Below are positions 54,540-64,000 of a stretch of 64,000 nt of DNA, piece by piece. Source of the stretch: Gautieria morchelliformis (Eukaryota > Basidiomycota > Agaricomycetes > Gomphales > Gomphaceae). The stretch lies in contig WHVA01000067.1 of the NCBI GenBank assembly GCA_015179125.1, positions 124,001 through 188,000 on the forward strand, read 5' to 3'. The notes under the pieces are model-generated. The model saw nothing but the letters and a program-made list of their open reading frames with translations. It had not been told where the DNA came from and did no database searches. The first letter of the stretch is position 1. Each line of letters begins with the position of its first letter. The translations under genes were made by a program, and so were the position numbers.

Positions 54540-55751
54540 TTACTCCTCGCGGTGACCTTCCGAGTCATCATCACCATTACCATCAGCAGTGTTTCCTACC
54601 TCCTCAATATTTTCCGGCAGCTGCAAACCTTGGCCACCATTGTGGCATGTGTGTTGGTCATAGTTATACAGCCCGGCGGGATTCCAGTTGCAATGGGGGC
54701 AGACAATGTTACGTCCCAGCGCATAGAGGAAGACGGCACCAGAGGCACCTTGCGGCGAGTCCCAGGAGCGGAATACACTGCTGAGCACAGAGTGGTCCCG
54801 AGGATTGTTCCCTCGCTGATCATCAGAGGTCCCAACGTCCGAGTTGAATGGTGCGAGCAGGCGGTGCGGGAAATGGTTGTGATTCATTCCAATGTCAAAT
54901 ACATCATCTGTATTGGTATTAATACATGGCTATGTGCCAACTCTATAAGAACATACCAATGGACCGTGAAATCCATGCTGGTGAACTAGAACGACGAGGG
55001 CGGCAGCTGGATGGTGGGTACGGTGCTGCCATCTGGTGCACCTGCCGTAGTTGACTCCGGCCACGAACAGGTTGATGTGAAGTAGATGACCGGGAGCCCT
55101 GGATAAGCCGATGATGAAGCTGCACTTCATGTGCTTGTCCGGTGACTGGTAGATAGGATCAGCCATAGGAAGGTTAAGCACTGACCCATACGTACGGGTC
55201 ATGGTCCGGAATTGATGGTTTTCAAGTAGTACAGCTGATGTATCAAGTTAGAGTTGTGCAGTGTCGATAAAATCAAATAGCTTACCGATATACATGCAGC
55301 CGCTAACTCGGTTGAGGCAGGGACATTTAAAACAAAAATGTCACACACCGTTGACAGTAACCATGCCAAGTACAGCCCAGCATTCTTCATCCGTGGCGAA
55401 CACATTCCACGCACAGAAGCAGAAAGGATAGCTAGTACCATCCTGCTGGCACTTGCATGCAATGCCACTTGGGGCGACACGGTCACCATTCGTGTGAAGG
55501 AGACTTGCATAATAGATCAGTGTCTTCAAGATACGAATTTAAATACTTATAACTTACGGGGGCCATCTAATAAGTTCAGGAACGGTGGTGTTCCGTCTCA
55601 ACCCTTGGATAACGCCCCAAGCGGTGTAGATCTCAACCTCTTCTTCAAGATCACCCATAAGACTGAGCTGCATCCCACAACAGAGATGCACCGGGTCCTC
55701 GGTGCCGGCAACTTGCAACTGGCGAGAGGCGGCGGTGGGATATATCGACAT
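54540..55751 (-). CDS. Hypothetical protein, transposon neighbourhood
   Basis: Minus-strand pieces: MSIYPTAASRQLQVAGTEDP with CCGMQLSLMGDLEEEVEIYT (55751-55557), then GIACKCQQDGTSYPFCFCAW and ATDEECWAVLGMVTVNG (55500-55341), DIFVLNVPASTELAAACI (about 55340-55280), DPIYQSPDKHMKCSFIIGLSR and HLLHINLFVAGVNYG (55170-55030), and an end with CPHCNWNPAGLYNYDQHTC (about 54700). Joined by likely introns they would make one protein with a C-terminal C2H2-like finger. I do not recognise the family. Confidence 0.4.
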
Positions 55752-56117
55752 GTTTAAGATAACGAGTAAGGACAGTTTTGTGGTAGGTGCGGTATATTAG
55801 GCTGGGATCTACTGCTCACATTTTAAAGTCTCAGGCGACAATCTGGGACGTTTGCGTAGGCTTAATCAGTGTTTTTTTCCCTGGTTTAATGCTTGCATAG
55901 GGGGTCAATTCCTTTTTTTAGGTGTACAAGTAACAAAATCCCAGCAATCTTGCCAGGACGGGATTCACTGTAGGATATGGAAAAGTTTTAGGGATCGAGG
56001 TCAACTAGGCCCACCATTGTCGTTGAGGGTAGCAACGTCCATTTCCGAGGCAGAGGTCCAGAAATCGCTCGGACTACCTTTAGATGCTGAGGACCTTTCG
56101 ACTCTAGTAGGCCCTCG

Positions 56118-56398
56118 CTTCCCGCCCGCTGATCTGCACACATTGCCCTCTACCCAGCCATGTCAGCATTTCTGATATCATGCCACCGATTGAGGAAAAT
56201 TTTCCTGATCCATGTGCAGTGACATCGGTTCCTGATCTTGGTCCGAAAACTGAGAATTGCCGGTGGTCTTCCTTTTTTTTTGGGGGGGTGGACCTTGGGC
56301 TCCACCATAGGCATGTGTTAATTCCCACATAAACCTCTCACAAGCTTCCCACCCGCTGATCTGCACACATTTCCCTCTACCCAGTCATGTCAGCATTT
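56118..56398 (+). repeat. 55-bp direct duplication around repeat copy 2 (56173-56290)
   Basis: The 5' leader and first codons of the next gene (TTCCCRCCCGCTGATCTGC to ATGTCAGCATTTC) occur at 56118-56172 and again at 56344-56398. Between them sit the second copy of the 115-bp repeat (56173-56290) and a short extra piece. The second ATG leads into the long reading frame; the first runs out after about 20 codons. Confidence 0.75.
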
Positions 56399-58299
56399 CC
56401 AACCCCTGCAACGCCTAATCTTCAAGAAATTGTCTTGCTTCGAGGACCTGCCACAGAATGGCTTCGAGGCCACATGCCAGAGTACCTTAACCTTGACATG
56501 AAACGTGGCACCCATGCCGCTTTCTCTCAGCGCAAGGCCAGTGAATTTATTGACCATTTTGGCCTTGGATCACAGCGCCAGGGTGATGGTAGCACCCACA
56601 ATCCCCTGGAAGGACTGTTGCTGCACACGGGGCCAGACACCACTGGTGCACTTCAAGAGGTCCTTTTTTTGACTTCCTCATGTTGACACCCATGGGCTAA
56701 CTCTTGCTCACGGCATCACAGGCAATTACACGGTGGTTCCTCAACAATGCCAAGGCTCACCGAGCAAATAAAACCAAAATTGCCCCATCGTTGATCTCAT
56801 TTGCCCCACCAAGCAAGAAGAGCCATGCCAAGTCTGTCTTTGCTCAGGCACATTCCAGCGAGCTGAAGACCCGCATGAATGCAAAAGTCCGCGCCCTCGA
56901 ACTGCCGACACAAAACAACCTCCCTTTTTGGTATGAAGCCTTGAATGAGCTTTGGGACCTTGAGACTCCTGAGGAACAAGCCGAATGGCACCGTAAGGCT
57001 GCAGAGCAAAATAAGCAGGTCCCCGGCGAGGCATCTGTGGCGGAAATTGACAGGTTGGTGACAATGTATGCTCATGACAATGTACACTCATCTGTGTTTA
57101 TCACCATTGATAGCAATCAGGAGCTGGCACCAGTGACTCTTCAGAAGGTTCTCCAACGTCTCCTCGGCTGAGAGCCGAATCAGATCGGGCAAGCTGTTTT
57201 TCACCTACAAGGCGCCATGCTTGGACAGGGTGATGTGATTCGGACATTCAGGTATGTGGCCCCTGTCTGCCCGTCAATGTGTACCAATACAGTCTAGCTG
57301 CTGCATTGGGCCACCAGGAGCAGAAGAACTAGAGTCATATTACAGTGAATATGACAGTCACCTTAGCCACCCCTTTGTTGACTGGGCCCACCATGTCCTT
57401 AGTCGTGAGTGATTCACAGTGGGTAACTGCTTTCAATGCTAACCAAGCTAGTCAGCGGTGGCCACACCTCATGTTGATGGTGTCACTGTTAACCCTAATG
57501 GAACCCCGGTCATGCCTGACCTGGACACTGAAGAGCTCTCCAATGTGCAGTTCACGCAGCTGTTGGAGGAGTACCTGGTGCATGCTTGGCGTAAGTGTCA
57601 TTACCTTCCCAAGGACACTGTACGAGTGACATGCCTTTGCCCGGCAGGCTTTGCACACGCAGTTGTGGGTGCTGCCACTGTGCCACCCATTCCCTGGACC
57701 AACATCACCAGTTCCCCTGACCAATTCGTACATCCCAGCCGCTTTCCCAAAAATATCACCTTCAGGAAGCCCAGTGATATGCTGGGCGCACATCGCCAAC
57801 TTCTTTACCTCCATATCATCGAACATCAAGATCCCTTGGATGAGCTACATCAGTTTGAATTCACACCTATCTCAGAGATTGAAGAGATTCCTGAGTACGA
57901 AATAGAAACCCCAGGACATACAATGTAAGCCATACCTGTCATTTCACAGTCGACCCCTCTTATCCTGACAGACTAATCAGACATGCAGACGGACAAATGC
58001 CAACACTCCCAATGGAAACATTGGCTTCCGACCTTAGAATGACTTACGTGGTTACCAACGTTGCGCAATATGATGAGATCCCACCACCAAATACCCTCGA
58101 GGCCCAACCTGAAGAGACTGCAGAACCCGTCGCAACACTTGAGATGCTTCCCCAGGATAATCTTGAGGACCCTGCCCATCCCCTCGATGTAGTTCAGCAA
58201 CACCCACCACATGACCCAGAAATGGGGCTCCCGGGCCTGAGCACATTTCCAGCGCAAAGGCCAAGTGCCTTCCCTTTGACCGGTGACCTTGAACCCTGA
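56387..58299 (+). pseudogene. Lineage-specific hypothetical protein beside KDZ transposase
   Basis: Start MSAFPTPATPNLQEIVLL; exon 1 ends at 56669, exon 2 starts at 56722 with AITRWFLNNAKAHRANKTK, KKSHAKSVFAQAHSSELK and FWYEALNELWDLETPEEQAEWHRKA, a segment resembling an HMG-like helical block. A TGA follows GLG-type codons at 57169-57171, after which coding continues (EPNQIGQAVFHLQGAMLGQGD), then exons with HPFVDWAHHVLS, PWTNITSSPDQFVHPSRFPKN and a Pro/Glu-rich end to 58299. From memory the same layout occurs in many unnamed Agaricomycete proteins next to transposons. Function unknown; the stop makes this copy doubtful. Confidence 0.5.
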
Positions 58300-59337
58300 G
58301 TCCCTGGCCGAAGTCAAGGTCAGCACAAGCGGCACACTTGCGTGGATAAGGAGTGAGTGACCTTTGCAATTAGTGTGTGTGTTGGGTGCATACAAGCTCC
58401 TGCACCAAAATCAAGCATAATATATTCGATTTATTGTATGGTTTCCAATTCTTTCTCACATTGTTCTTGTACCATGCATTCACTTCTCTGCCTATTTTCG
58501 AAAATTTCCAGTCACTCTCTACCTCTCCATTTCATTCTGTTATTTCTATTTTCACAAGCGGCTGCACCCAGCGGAGTTTGAAATGACTTCGACGTGCGAG
58601 CCCTTGGGCGCTAAAGGGCCGGGTGCACATATATGCATTCTGAGACAGAGTAGTACTCCTCTCCCAGTGACAATAAATTCACTGAGAGAGGCGAGTAGTA
58701 TCTTTCATATTTACATAGCATGTTGACTAAAAATCATGTAGTGTATTTGATTCTAGGTACTGTATTAATATAACAGTGACAATAAATTCACTGAGAGTGT
58801 GTATTTGATTCTAGCTTTCTAAGAACTCCACCGAACCTTCCCTGCCATAACCCCAAGTTGCTAACAGTGTGTACCATAAATCAATGACGGCTTACTCAGG
58901 GCGACTGAAACAAAAGAACTGCAAGGCCGTGGCAAGAGGTGCGTGCAACCGATGCTGAAGAGGTGGTGACCAATGTGCATTTGCAGACCTCGAATCCTTT
59001 CAGAGAAGGCCGCAATCGCCGAACAGTATGTCCTCTGACCCCTGATCTTTACATTGAACCTTTGATATAAACAGAGCACGTGCCGCACGCACATCGTTAT
59101 TGGCATCTCATAGCCGCCGTGGTGCAGGCAAGGGTGGGAGCAGAGGGTCACAAGGCCGAGGGGCTGGCAAATGACATTAGTAACTCATGATGTGGATTTC
59201 GAATCCCTTGCAACAATATTGGATTGATGTTGGATTTGTATTGAATGGCAATGTGTGTATCCTTGCGTTCGATTCCATGTGAATGCATGGGTTACTTCAA
59301 TGTGAATGTTGAGTTGGATTTTCATTGTATTCCAATC
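58300..59337. other. Gap with a hairpin and short direct repeats
   Basis: 58654-58697 is an imperfect hairpin (TACTCCTCTCCCAGTGA / TCACTGAGAGAGGCGAGTA). Its loop part CAGTGACAATAAATTCACTGAGAG recurs near 58773, and GTGTATTTGATTCTAG occurs at 58741 and 58799. No coding region recognised. Confidence 0.6.
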
Positions 59338-59489
59338 GTATTTTTGGGATGCTTTGCATAATAAGGAGTGGAATTGGATGCAGAAAGAAAATCCAATTAA
59401 AGAGAAATTAATAGTATTTTTGGGATGCTTTGCATAATAAGGAGTGGAATTGGATGCGGAAATAAAATCCAATTAAAGAGAAATTAATT
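59338..59489 (+). repeat. 76-bp tandem duplication
   Basis: Two head-to-tail copies (59338-59413, 59414-59489) starting GTATTTTTGGGATGC and differing at about three positions. Confidence 0.9.
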
Positions 59490-61180
59490 GTAAGGCCCTT
59501 GCTCATAAGGCGGGGATTTCAGAGCTTCAGCTTTATTGCCTGTGCACACTTGGCACGACAGCATGACAACAGCCTAAGCGCGGTGACAGACTCATTCAGC
59601 CTTTCAACGTTTATCTCCAAAAGCACGAGCCTTCCTCCCCCCGTTTCATATACGCCCCTCAGCCTCCTCGTTTCGATTACTGAGATCCACAACCTGGACG
59701 CCCTTCCTCCAGCTGTGCCAGGAGCCCCGAGTTCTTCACCCGCAAGCTGCGTTGTGCTTGCTCCACATCCTGGGCTGCGCCTAGCCAACTTGCTTGTTTG
59801 GTTGGGACAGGTAATATGTGGGGAATCATAGATAGAAGCACGGTTTGGTCAGACCTGCCTTCATAGAGGATCCAGATTCTTGTAGTATCCAGTGCAGGCC
59901 AGATACATAGACCATTCTCCATCCTCGCCTCCATATATCATCAATATCTGGTCCAGAACAAATCAGCTATACCCTAATACTTACATGTGCAGAGGAATTT
60001 TTCCGTGCTTAACTGACCGACAACCTCCGTTGAGTGCGCTTAGTCGAGAGTTGCAAGATCGATAGGTGCTAGACGGTATACTCCAGAGGATTAAATTTGA
60101 ACAGTTATAGCACATGCACAGAAGACTTAGACGGCCCGTGGGGACATGTCCAAACCCAGTTCATAGGAATGTCCCAGCGTCCTGAGGAGCTCGAGCGGCG
60201 GGGATGTGGGGCTGCAATTGATTGAGCTCAGCCGGAAGGTGCACGAGTTGGGGTAGCTCCAAGCCACAATTCTTCATATACTCGTCGTTCATGACCTCGG
60301 ACCAGTCAGGATGATGTCTCGCAGTACAGCGCGGTTGCACACCATAATGTACGCACGACTCACGGAGTGAATATTTATCTTTCACATTCATACTGCTGGA
60401 TGCACCTGGAGGTTGTCAGTTCTTCTCAGAGAAGCCTGAGAACCGGTAGGCATGTCCCTCATTCAGTATGCCCTTATTCAGTACAACATAAGATGGTTAG
60501 GTAGTAAAGATACCATGGAACTCAGCTCTTGGCGCACGTATCGGAACACAGGAGGTCATCATCCACATGGATATACACCAACGTCCCTGAAGCTGATGTG
60601 AATGAGAAAATTGATACCCTGGACTGCAGGGTGACGTCCAGATTAGCGTCCTTGGATAATGGTGAATAAAGACAATGCTGAATACGTACTAATCGAACGT
60701 TACGATGTCGACTTGGGTACCCAAGCTCAATGTTGTCCAGCCTGACCTGAGGTTGAGCAACACGAAGTAATGCATGCCGCTATGAACAGTACTCCAGCTT
60801 GACCCTGATTGATGTTTTTACCTAGAGTATGCAAATCCAAACTGTGCCTATAAAGTAATACTACACGCTTTATATAAAGTTTATGACTCATCGGCCCTTC
60901 TGAGAGTGTTGTACTGATGCAATGTGCACTACTGCGGCCAGATGTCAATGGCAGTGTGTTGCAGGCGGCTACATGTTAGGGTACTGTAGTGACCAAAGTA
61001 AGCCAGAGTATGCTGGCGCCAACAGAGGATACTTCCTGTTTGTTTACAGTGCCTAATCACCTTAGATTTATATCAGTACCGATCGGTTTCCATAGGTCTT
61101 ATATGCTGGATGGAATTCCAGGAGCCTCATAATTCTAACACTTATCAACACCTATCAGTGGGCTGAACCACTGTAGTAAT
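59490..61180. other. Stretch without a recognised gene
   Basis: Short frames on the minus strand (for example 60391-60161, with SLRESCVHYGVQPRCTAR) look partly protein-like but match no family known to me. Sequence near 60974-61140 begins TGTTAG and ends CTAACA but lacks a target duplication. Confidence 0.35.
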
Positions 61181-62118
61181 TGTTAGAATAAATGGCATAA
61201 ATCAATTCCATTATGTTCTATTGGTTTAAGACATAGCTAATGGTTCTGCTAACTGGATAACACTCGACTCAAGTTGGGGTATTGGTCTAGAAACCGATGC
61301 GCCGCTCCGGCATTGGTGCCTGCCTCAGAAAGCAGGCGCCTGGGCACTGGGTTAGAAGATAAAATACTACAGGACCTAGAAGCCCATATGGAGACCTTGG
61401 ACACAATGGGAATCACAGAAGATAGACCCATTGATGGACGTGCCAAGTGGCTATCTCAGGACAGAGGTACAGAGATGGCAATTGCCTTGCCAAGTGTGCT
61501 GCATGCCTGCAGCACAAGACACATGAAGATTTATTTTCTATTCAATCCCCCTGACTATTCCCACTGATTACGGGCTATTTCTCATGTAGACAGGGTCTTT
61601 GTACATCATTCCCAGGTCCCTGATTGGATAGTGATCAGTGGATCACTATCCACAAGCCTATTCCTGCTCCACAGCTGAATGCAGCCTGTGGAGCATTTCC
61701 CATATTAAAACTCACTATCTTGACCCATTTTCCTACTATTTCGAATCCTAGTAGTTACTAACATTTTAGTATAAGTAGCTACCAGAAAACTGTACGATAG
61801 AACCAGTCAATTATAGGTTGCACTCACCAGATAGTCTGCATGTGTGTTTGATCACTGCAGGACTTGTTTCTCAACAGTTTTCTCCTTTTCCTCGTCTAGG
61901 GTTTACTATTACTATCTACTCTCTATCACTCCAGAAGCAAGAACTTCGGAGTTCTCGTTCTCTTCCTTGACAACATCCTCTCATCGGTCCTTTGATTTGT
62001 CAGCAGGGAACCAGCTACCCTGCTTATTCAGCCTGCGCATATTGCGTACAAGGCAGCCCAAACTCCCTGAGCAATCAGAACGTTATTCATTCTGATTAAT
62101 CTAATAGAATTCACAACA
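61181..62118. repeat. Solo LTR, 938 bp, target duplication GTAAT
   Basis: It starts TGTTAGAATAAATGG and ends ATTCACAACA. GTAAT occurs directly before (61176-61180) and after (62119-62123). No retrotransposon coding part is inside. The length is at the upper end for copia and normal for some gypsy families; the superfamily is not certain. Confidence 0.8.
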
Positions 62119-62950
62119 GTAATTACTGCTACAGATGGGGTGGGGGGCGGTTCAAACCTGAGGCTCTCCCTTCACATTACCCTGAACAGGCGCTTGGTGT
62201 GGGTTAGATCCACCTGTGCTAACCCACCCCTGAATGGGGTCTTGACACTACCGGCCCCCCAAGGGCTCAACCCTGTGTGAAAGGTGGGCAGGGTGTGGCA
62301 CGAATACTTCCTTACCATGCCAACACCAGTGCGGGTTGAGAGGTGATGGATTGATGGGGATAGTGATGTATTATGGCATTGGTCAGTGGAGGCAGTGGCT
62401 GGCGGCAGGAGCGATGGTGAATGATGTGAATGGCAAAGGTGCTTGGGGACATATTGAATAGCAAGTGTGGAAAATGGATATGTCAACAGGTGATGAGTTG
62501 ACCAGGAGTGGGTTGGGCCATAATAAATAAGTCATAACACTGCATTTGGATGCCCCGCATTGTGCTCATGCCTGTGGTTGTCATTCCTTGGCTCTCTCAT
62601 GTTCCCTGTGGTCCCTCTGGCCTTCACACTCATATTGTTGATCTTCCTGCACTTGTTCTTGGATGGAGATGTGTCCATTGTCTCTTTGGGTCTGCCTTGG
62701 GTATGTGCTTGACCTTGAACCTGGGGGGGGATTTGGCTGATGGCTGTGCAGGTGGAGCAGGATTAGCCTTGAGCCATTCCATCCTCTCAACAGGCATCAA
62801 AGTGTCTCAGATATTTTGTGTCCAGGGGTCCATCCAGGCAGGGGCAAGCTGTAAAGATGTTGATCTTAAGACCTTGTATCACAAGGGCAGACAGAGCTTG
62901 ACCAAGATGTGGTATTCTGGATGCTACGTAGTGACAGTGTAAGGTAAGAT
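62119..62950. other. Stretch between solo LTR and LINE fragment
   Basis: It has a hairpin at about 62197-62227 (GTGGGTTAG / CTAACCCAC) and a G run in 62724-62735. Minus-strand frames near 62810-62580 (VERMEWLKANPAPPAQP) look weakly protein-like but are short and broken. Confidence 0.35.
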
Positions 62951-64000
62951 GCTTCCCCAGCATAGTGCTTGACCGCCTAGTCCACAACATGCGCCGGAGA
63001 GGGGTACCAGCTGAGTACACTGACTGGATACGCAGAAAAGGAGAGGGACGAGTCACCACACTAAGCTTCAATGATTACACTACAGGGCCGAGACAGATAA
63101 CCCAAGGAATTGACCAAGGATTCCCTCTATCTGCTATAGCCTATCAATTCTACAACAGCAACCTCATAGAGATCATACAGCGCGAGAAGGGTGAGGACTG
63201 CGTTGGATTTGTCGATGACACCACCATCACCACAGTAGGATCTGACCTAGCAGAGGCTTTCAACAAGCTGGCCGACATCATGGCAAGACCGGAGAGCGCG
63301 CTGGACTGGGCGCGGGACCACGACTGCATGTTTGCGGTGGAGAAGTTCAGTTTGATGGGACTCACCAGGCGGCGAGAAAAAGACCCTACAAGACCCAGGA
63401 AAAACAGACCAGTAACGAGACCCTCCATCAGAATAGGCCGGCACGTCGTCAATCCCACAGAGACACACAAGTTCCTTGGCGTCGTCATGGACCAAGAGCT
63501 GCGATTCAGACAACAGGTACACCATGCCCTCAAGAAAGGTGACGTGTACGTCAATCAGTACAAAAGATTGACAAAGCAGACGAAAGGGACTACAGCTAAG
63601 CACATGCGAAAATACTATCTGGCGGTGGCAATCCCTCGTATGCTCTAGGCGGCTGACATCTTCCTCATTCCAGAATCTGAGCACACCAAGGGGACCAAGG
63701 GACACATCAACAAACTAGCATGAGTTCAACGACAGGTGGCACTCACCATAACAGGGGCCATGAGAACGACAGCCACTGACACACTCGATACACACGCCAA
63801 CCTGCTACTGTGCCCACTGCTTGTTGCAAAGGTGAAACACAGAGCGGCCACATGGCTGGCTTGCCTACCTGACACCCACCCACTTGCGACGAAAGACCGA
63901 AGACTGGCCGAACGATACGTCAAAAGGCACCGAACACCCCTCCATGAAACCCTGCACGCCTCTGGACTCCAACCGCGCAGAATGGAGAAGATTCACACCG
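62951..64000 (+). pseudogene. LINE ORF2 reverse transcriptase, 5'-truncated, runs off window
   Basis: Reading from about 62951: FPSIVLDRLVHNMRRRGVP, QGIDQGFPLSAIAYQFYNS (RT motif with the usual QGDPLS altered), EDCVGFVDDTTI (catalytic FVDD), HKFLGVVMDQELRFRQQVHHALKKG, then stops at 63646-63648 (TAG) and 63721-63723 (TGA) in the same frame before the thumb-like region continues to the window end (VQRQVALTITGAMRTTA). This is a Tad- or I-like fungal non-LTR retrotransposon. Whether it belongs with the ORF1 copy at 41128 is unknown. Confidence 0.82.

Noticed and set aside
60974..61140. TGTTAG...CTAACA unit resembling a small solo LTR
   Set aside because: The 5-base flanks (CTACA and CTTAT) do not match and 167 bases is short for an LTR; no second copy is in the window.
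1..64000. CRISPR arrays, bacterial operons, riboswitches, plasmid or phage genes
   Set aside because: No regularly spaced repeats with unique spacers and no prokaryotic gene organisation; introns throughout point to a fungus.

Overview
This window looks like a transposon-rich stretch of a filamentous basidiomycete genome (Agaricomycetes). The reasons are: genes split by many 45-90 base GT-AG introns, KDZ-superfamily transposon proteins with CxC2 and CxC5/CxC6 cysteine clusters, a Plavaka transposase, chromodomain Ty3/gypsy elements, a CCHC-bearing LINE, and an atypical long G-alpha subunit. No bacterial or viral replicon features are seen. All family names come from reading translations by eye; no search was run.

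Layout. 1-1435 is the 3' end of one chromovirus (copy 1, plus strand). 1436-2800 is a decayed DUF6698-like gene, followed by an apparently intact CxC5/CxC6 KDZ gene (3394-5738) that converges on a Cys-rich hypothetical gene (7750-5799). A second KDZ gene start (8001-8340) is cut off by a full-length chromovirus (8341-14896, minus strand), which on its other side abuts a 5'-truncated Ty1/copia element (14897-16085). 16086-23277 holds two repeat pairs and an MFS transporter gene of the monocarboxylate type (19802-21553). 23278-25568 is an atypical G-alpha gene with 12 exons. 26102-30924 is a block of structural repeats: a TIR element with TA target site, a foldback-like inverted repeat, a 15-bp minisatellite and a candidate long LTR. 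34679-31121 is a Plavaka transposase. 36.6-38 kb carries low-complexity gene remnants. 39409-41088 is a decayed hypothetical gene, with an internally deleted LINE (41125-42632) dropped just behind it and a nuclease-like hypothetical gene converging from the right (43687-42835). 44521-47160 is a hAT element carrying BED-finger remnants, a 70-bp palindrome and a DUF6698 fragment. 47214-47456 is a solo LTR. 49511-48470 is a PLL-like beta-propeller gene. 54256-50338 is a CxC2 KDZ transposase with a 300-bp insertion, next to two hypothetical genes often seen near such transposons. 61181-62118 is another solo LTR, and the window ends inside a LINE reverse transcriptase.

How it fits together. The genes that look like ordinary host functions are the MFS transporter, the G-alpha subunit and perhaps the beta-propeller lectin; nearly everything else is mobile DNA or lineage-specific families that travel with it. 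Five insertions can be bounded exactly by target-site duplications (hAT 8 bp, LINE 11 bp, two solo LTRs 5 bp, one unclassified 300-bp insert 9 bp). Many frameshifts are single-base changes in short homopolymer runs, so some apparent pseudogenes may be sequencing artefacts; in-frame stops of the TGG-to-TGA/TAG kind and CpG-to-TpG differences between repeat copies point to real decay elsewhere.
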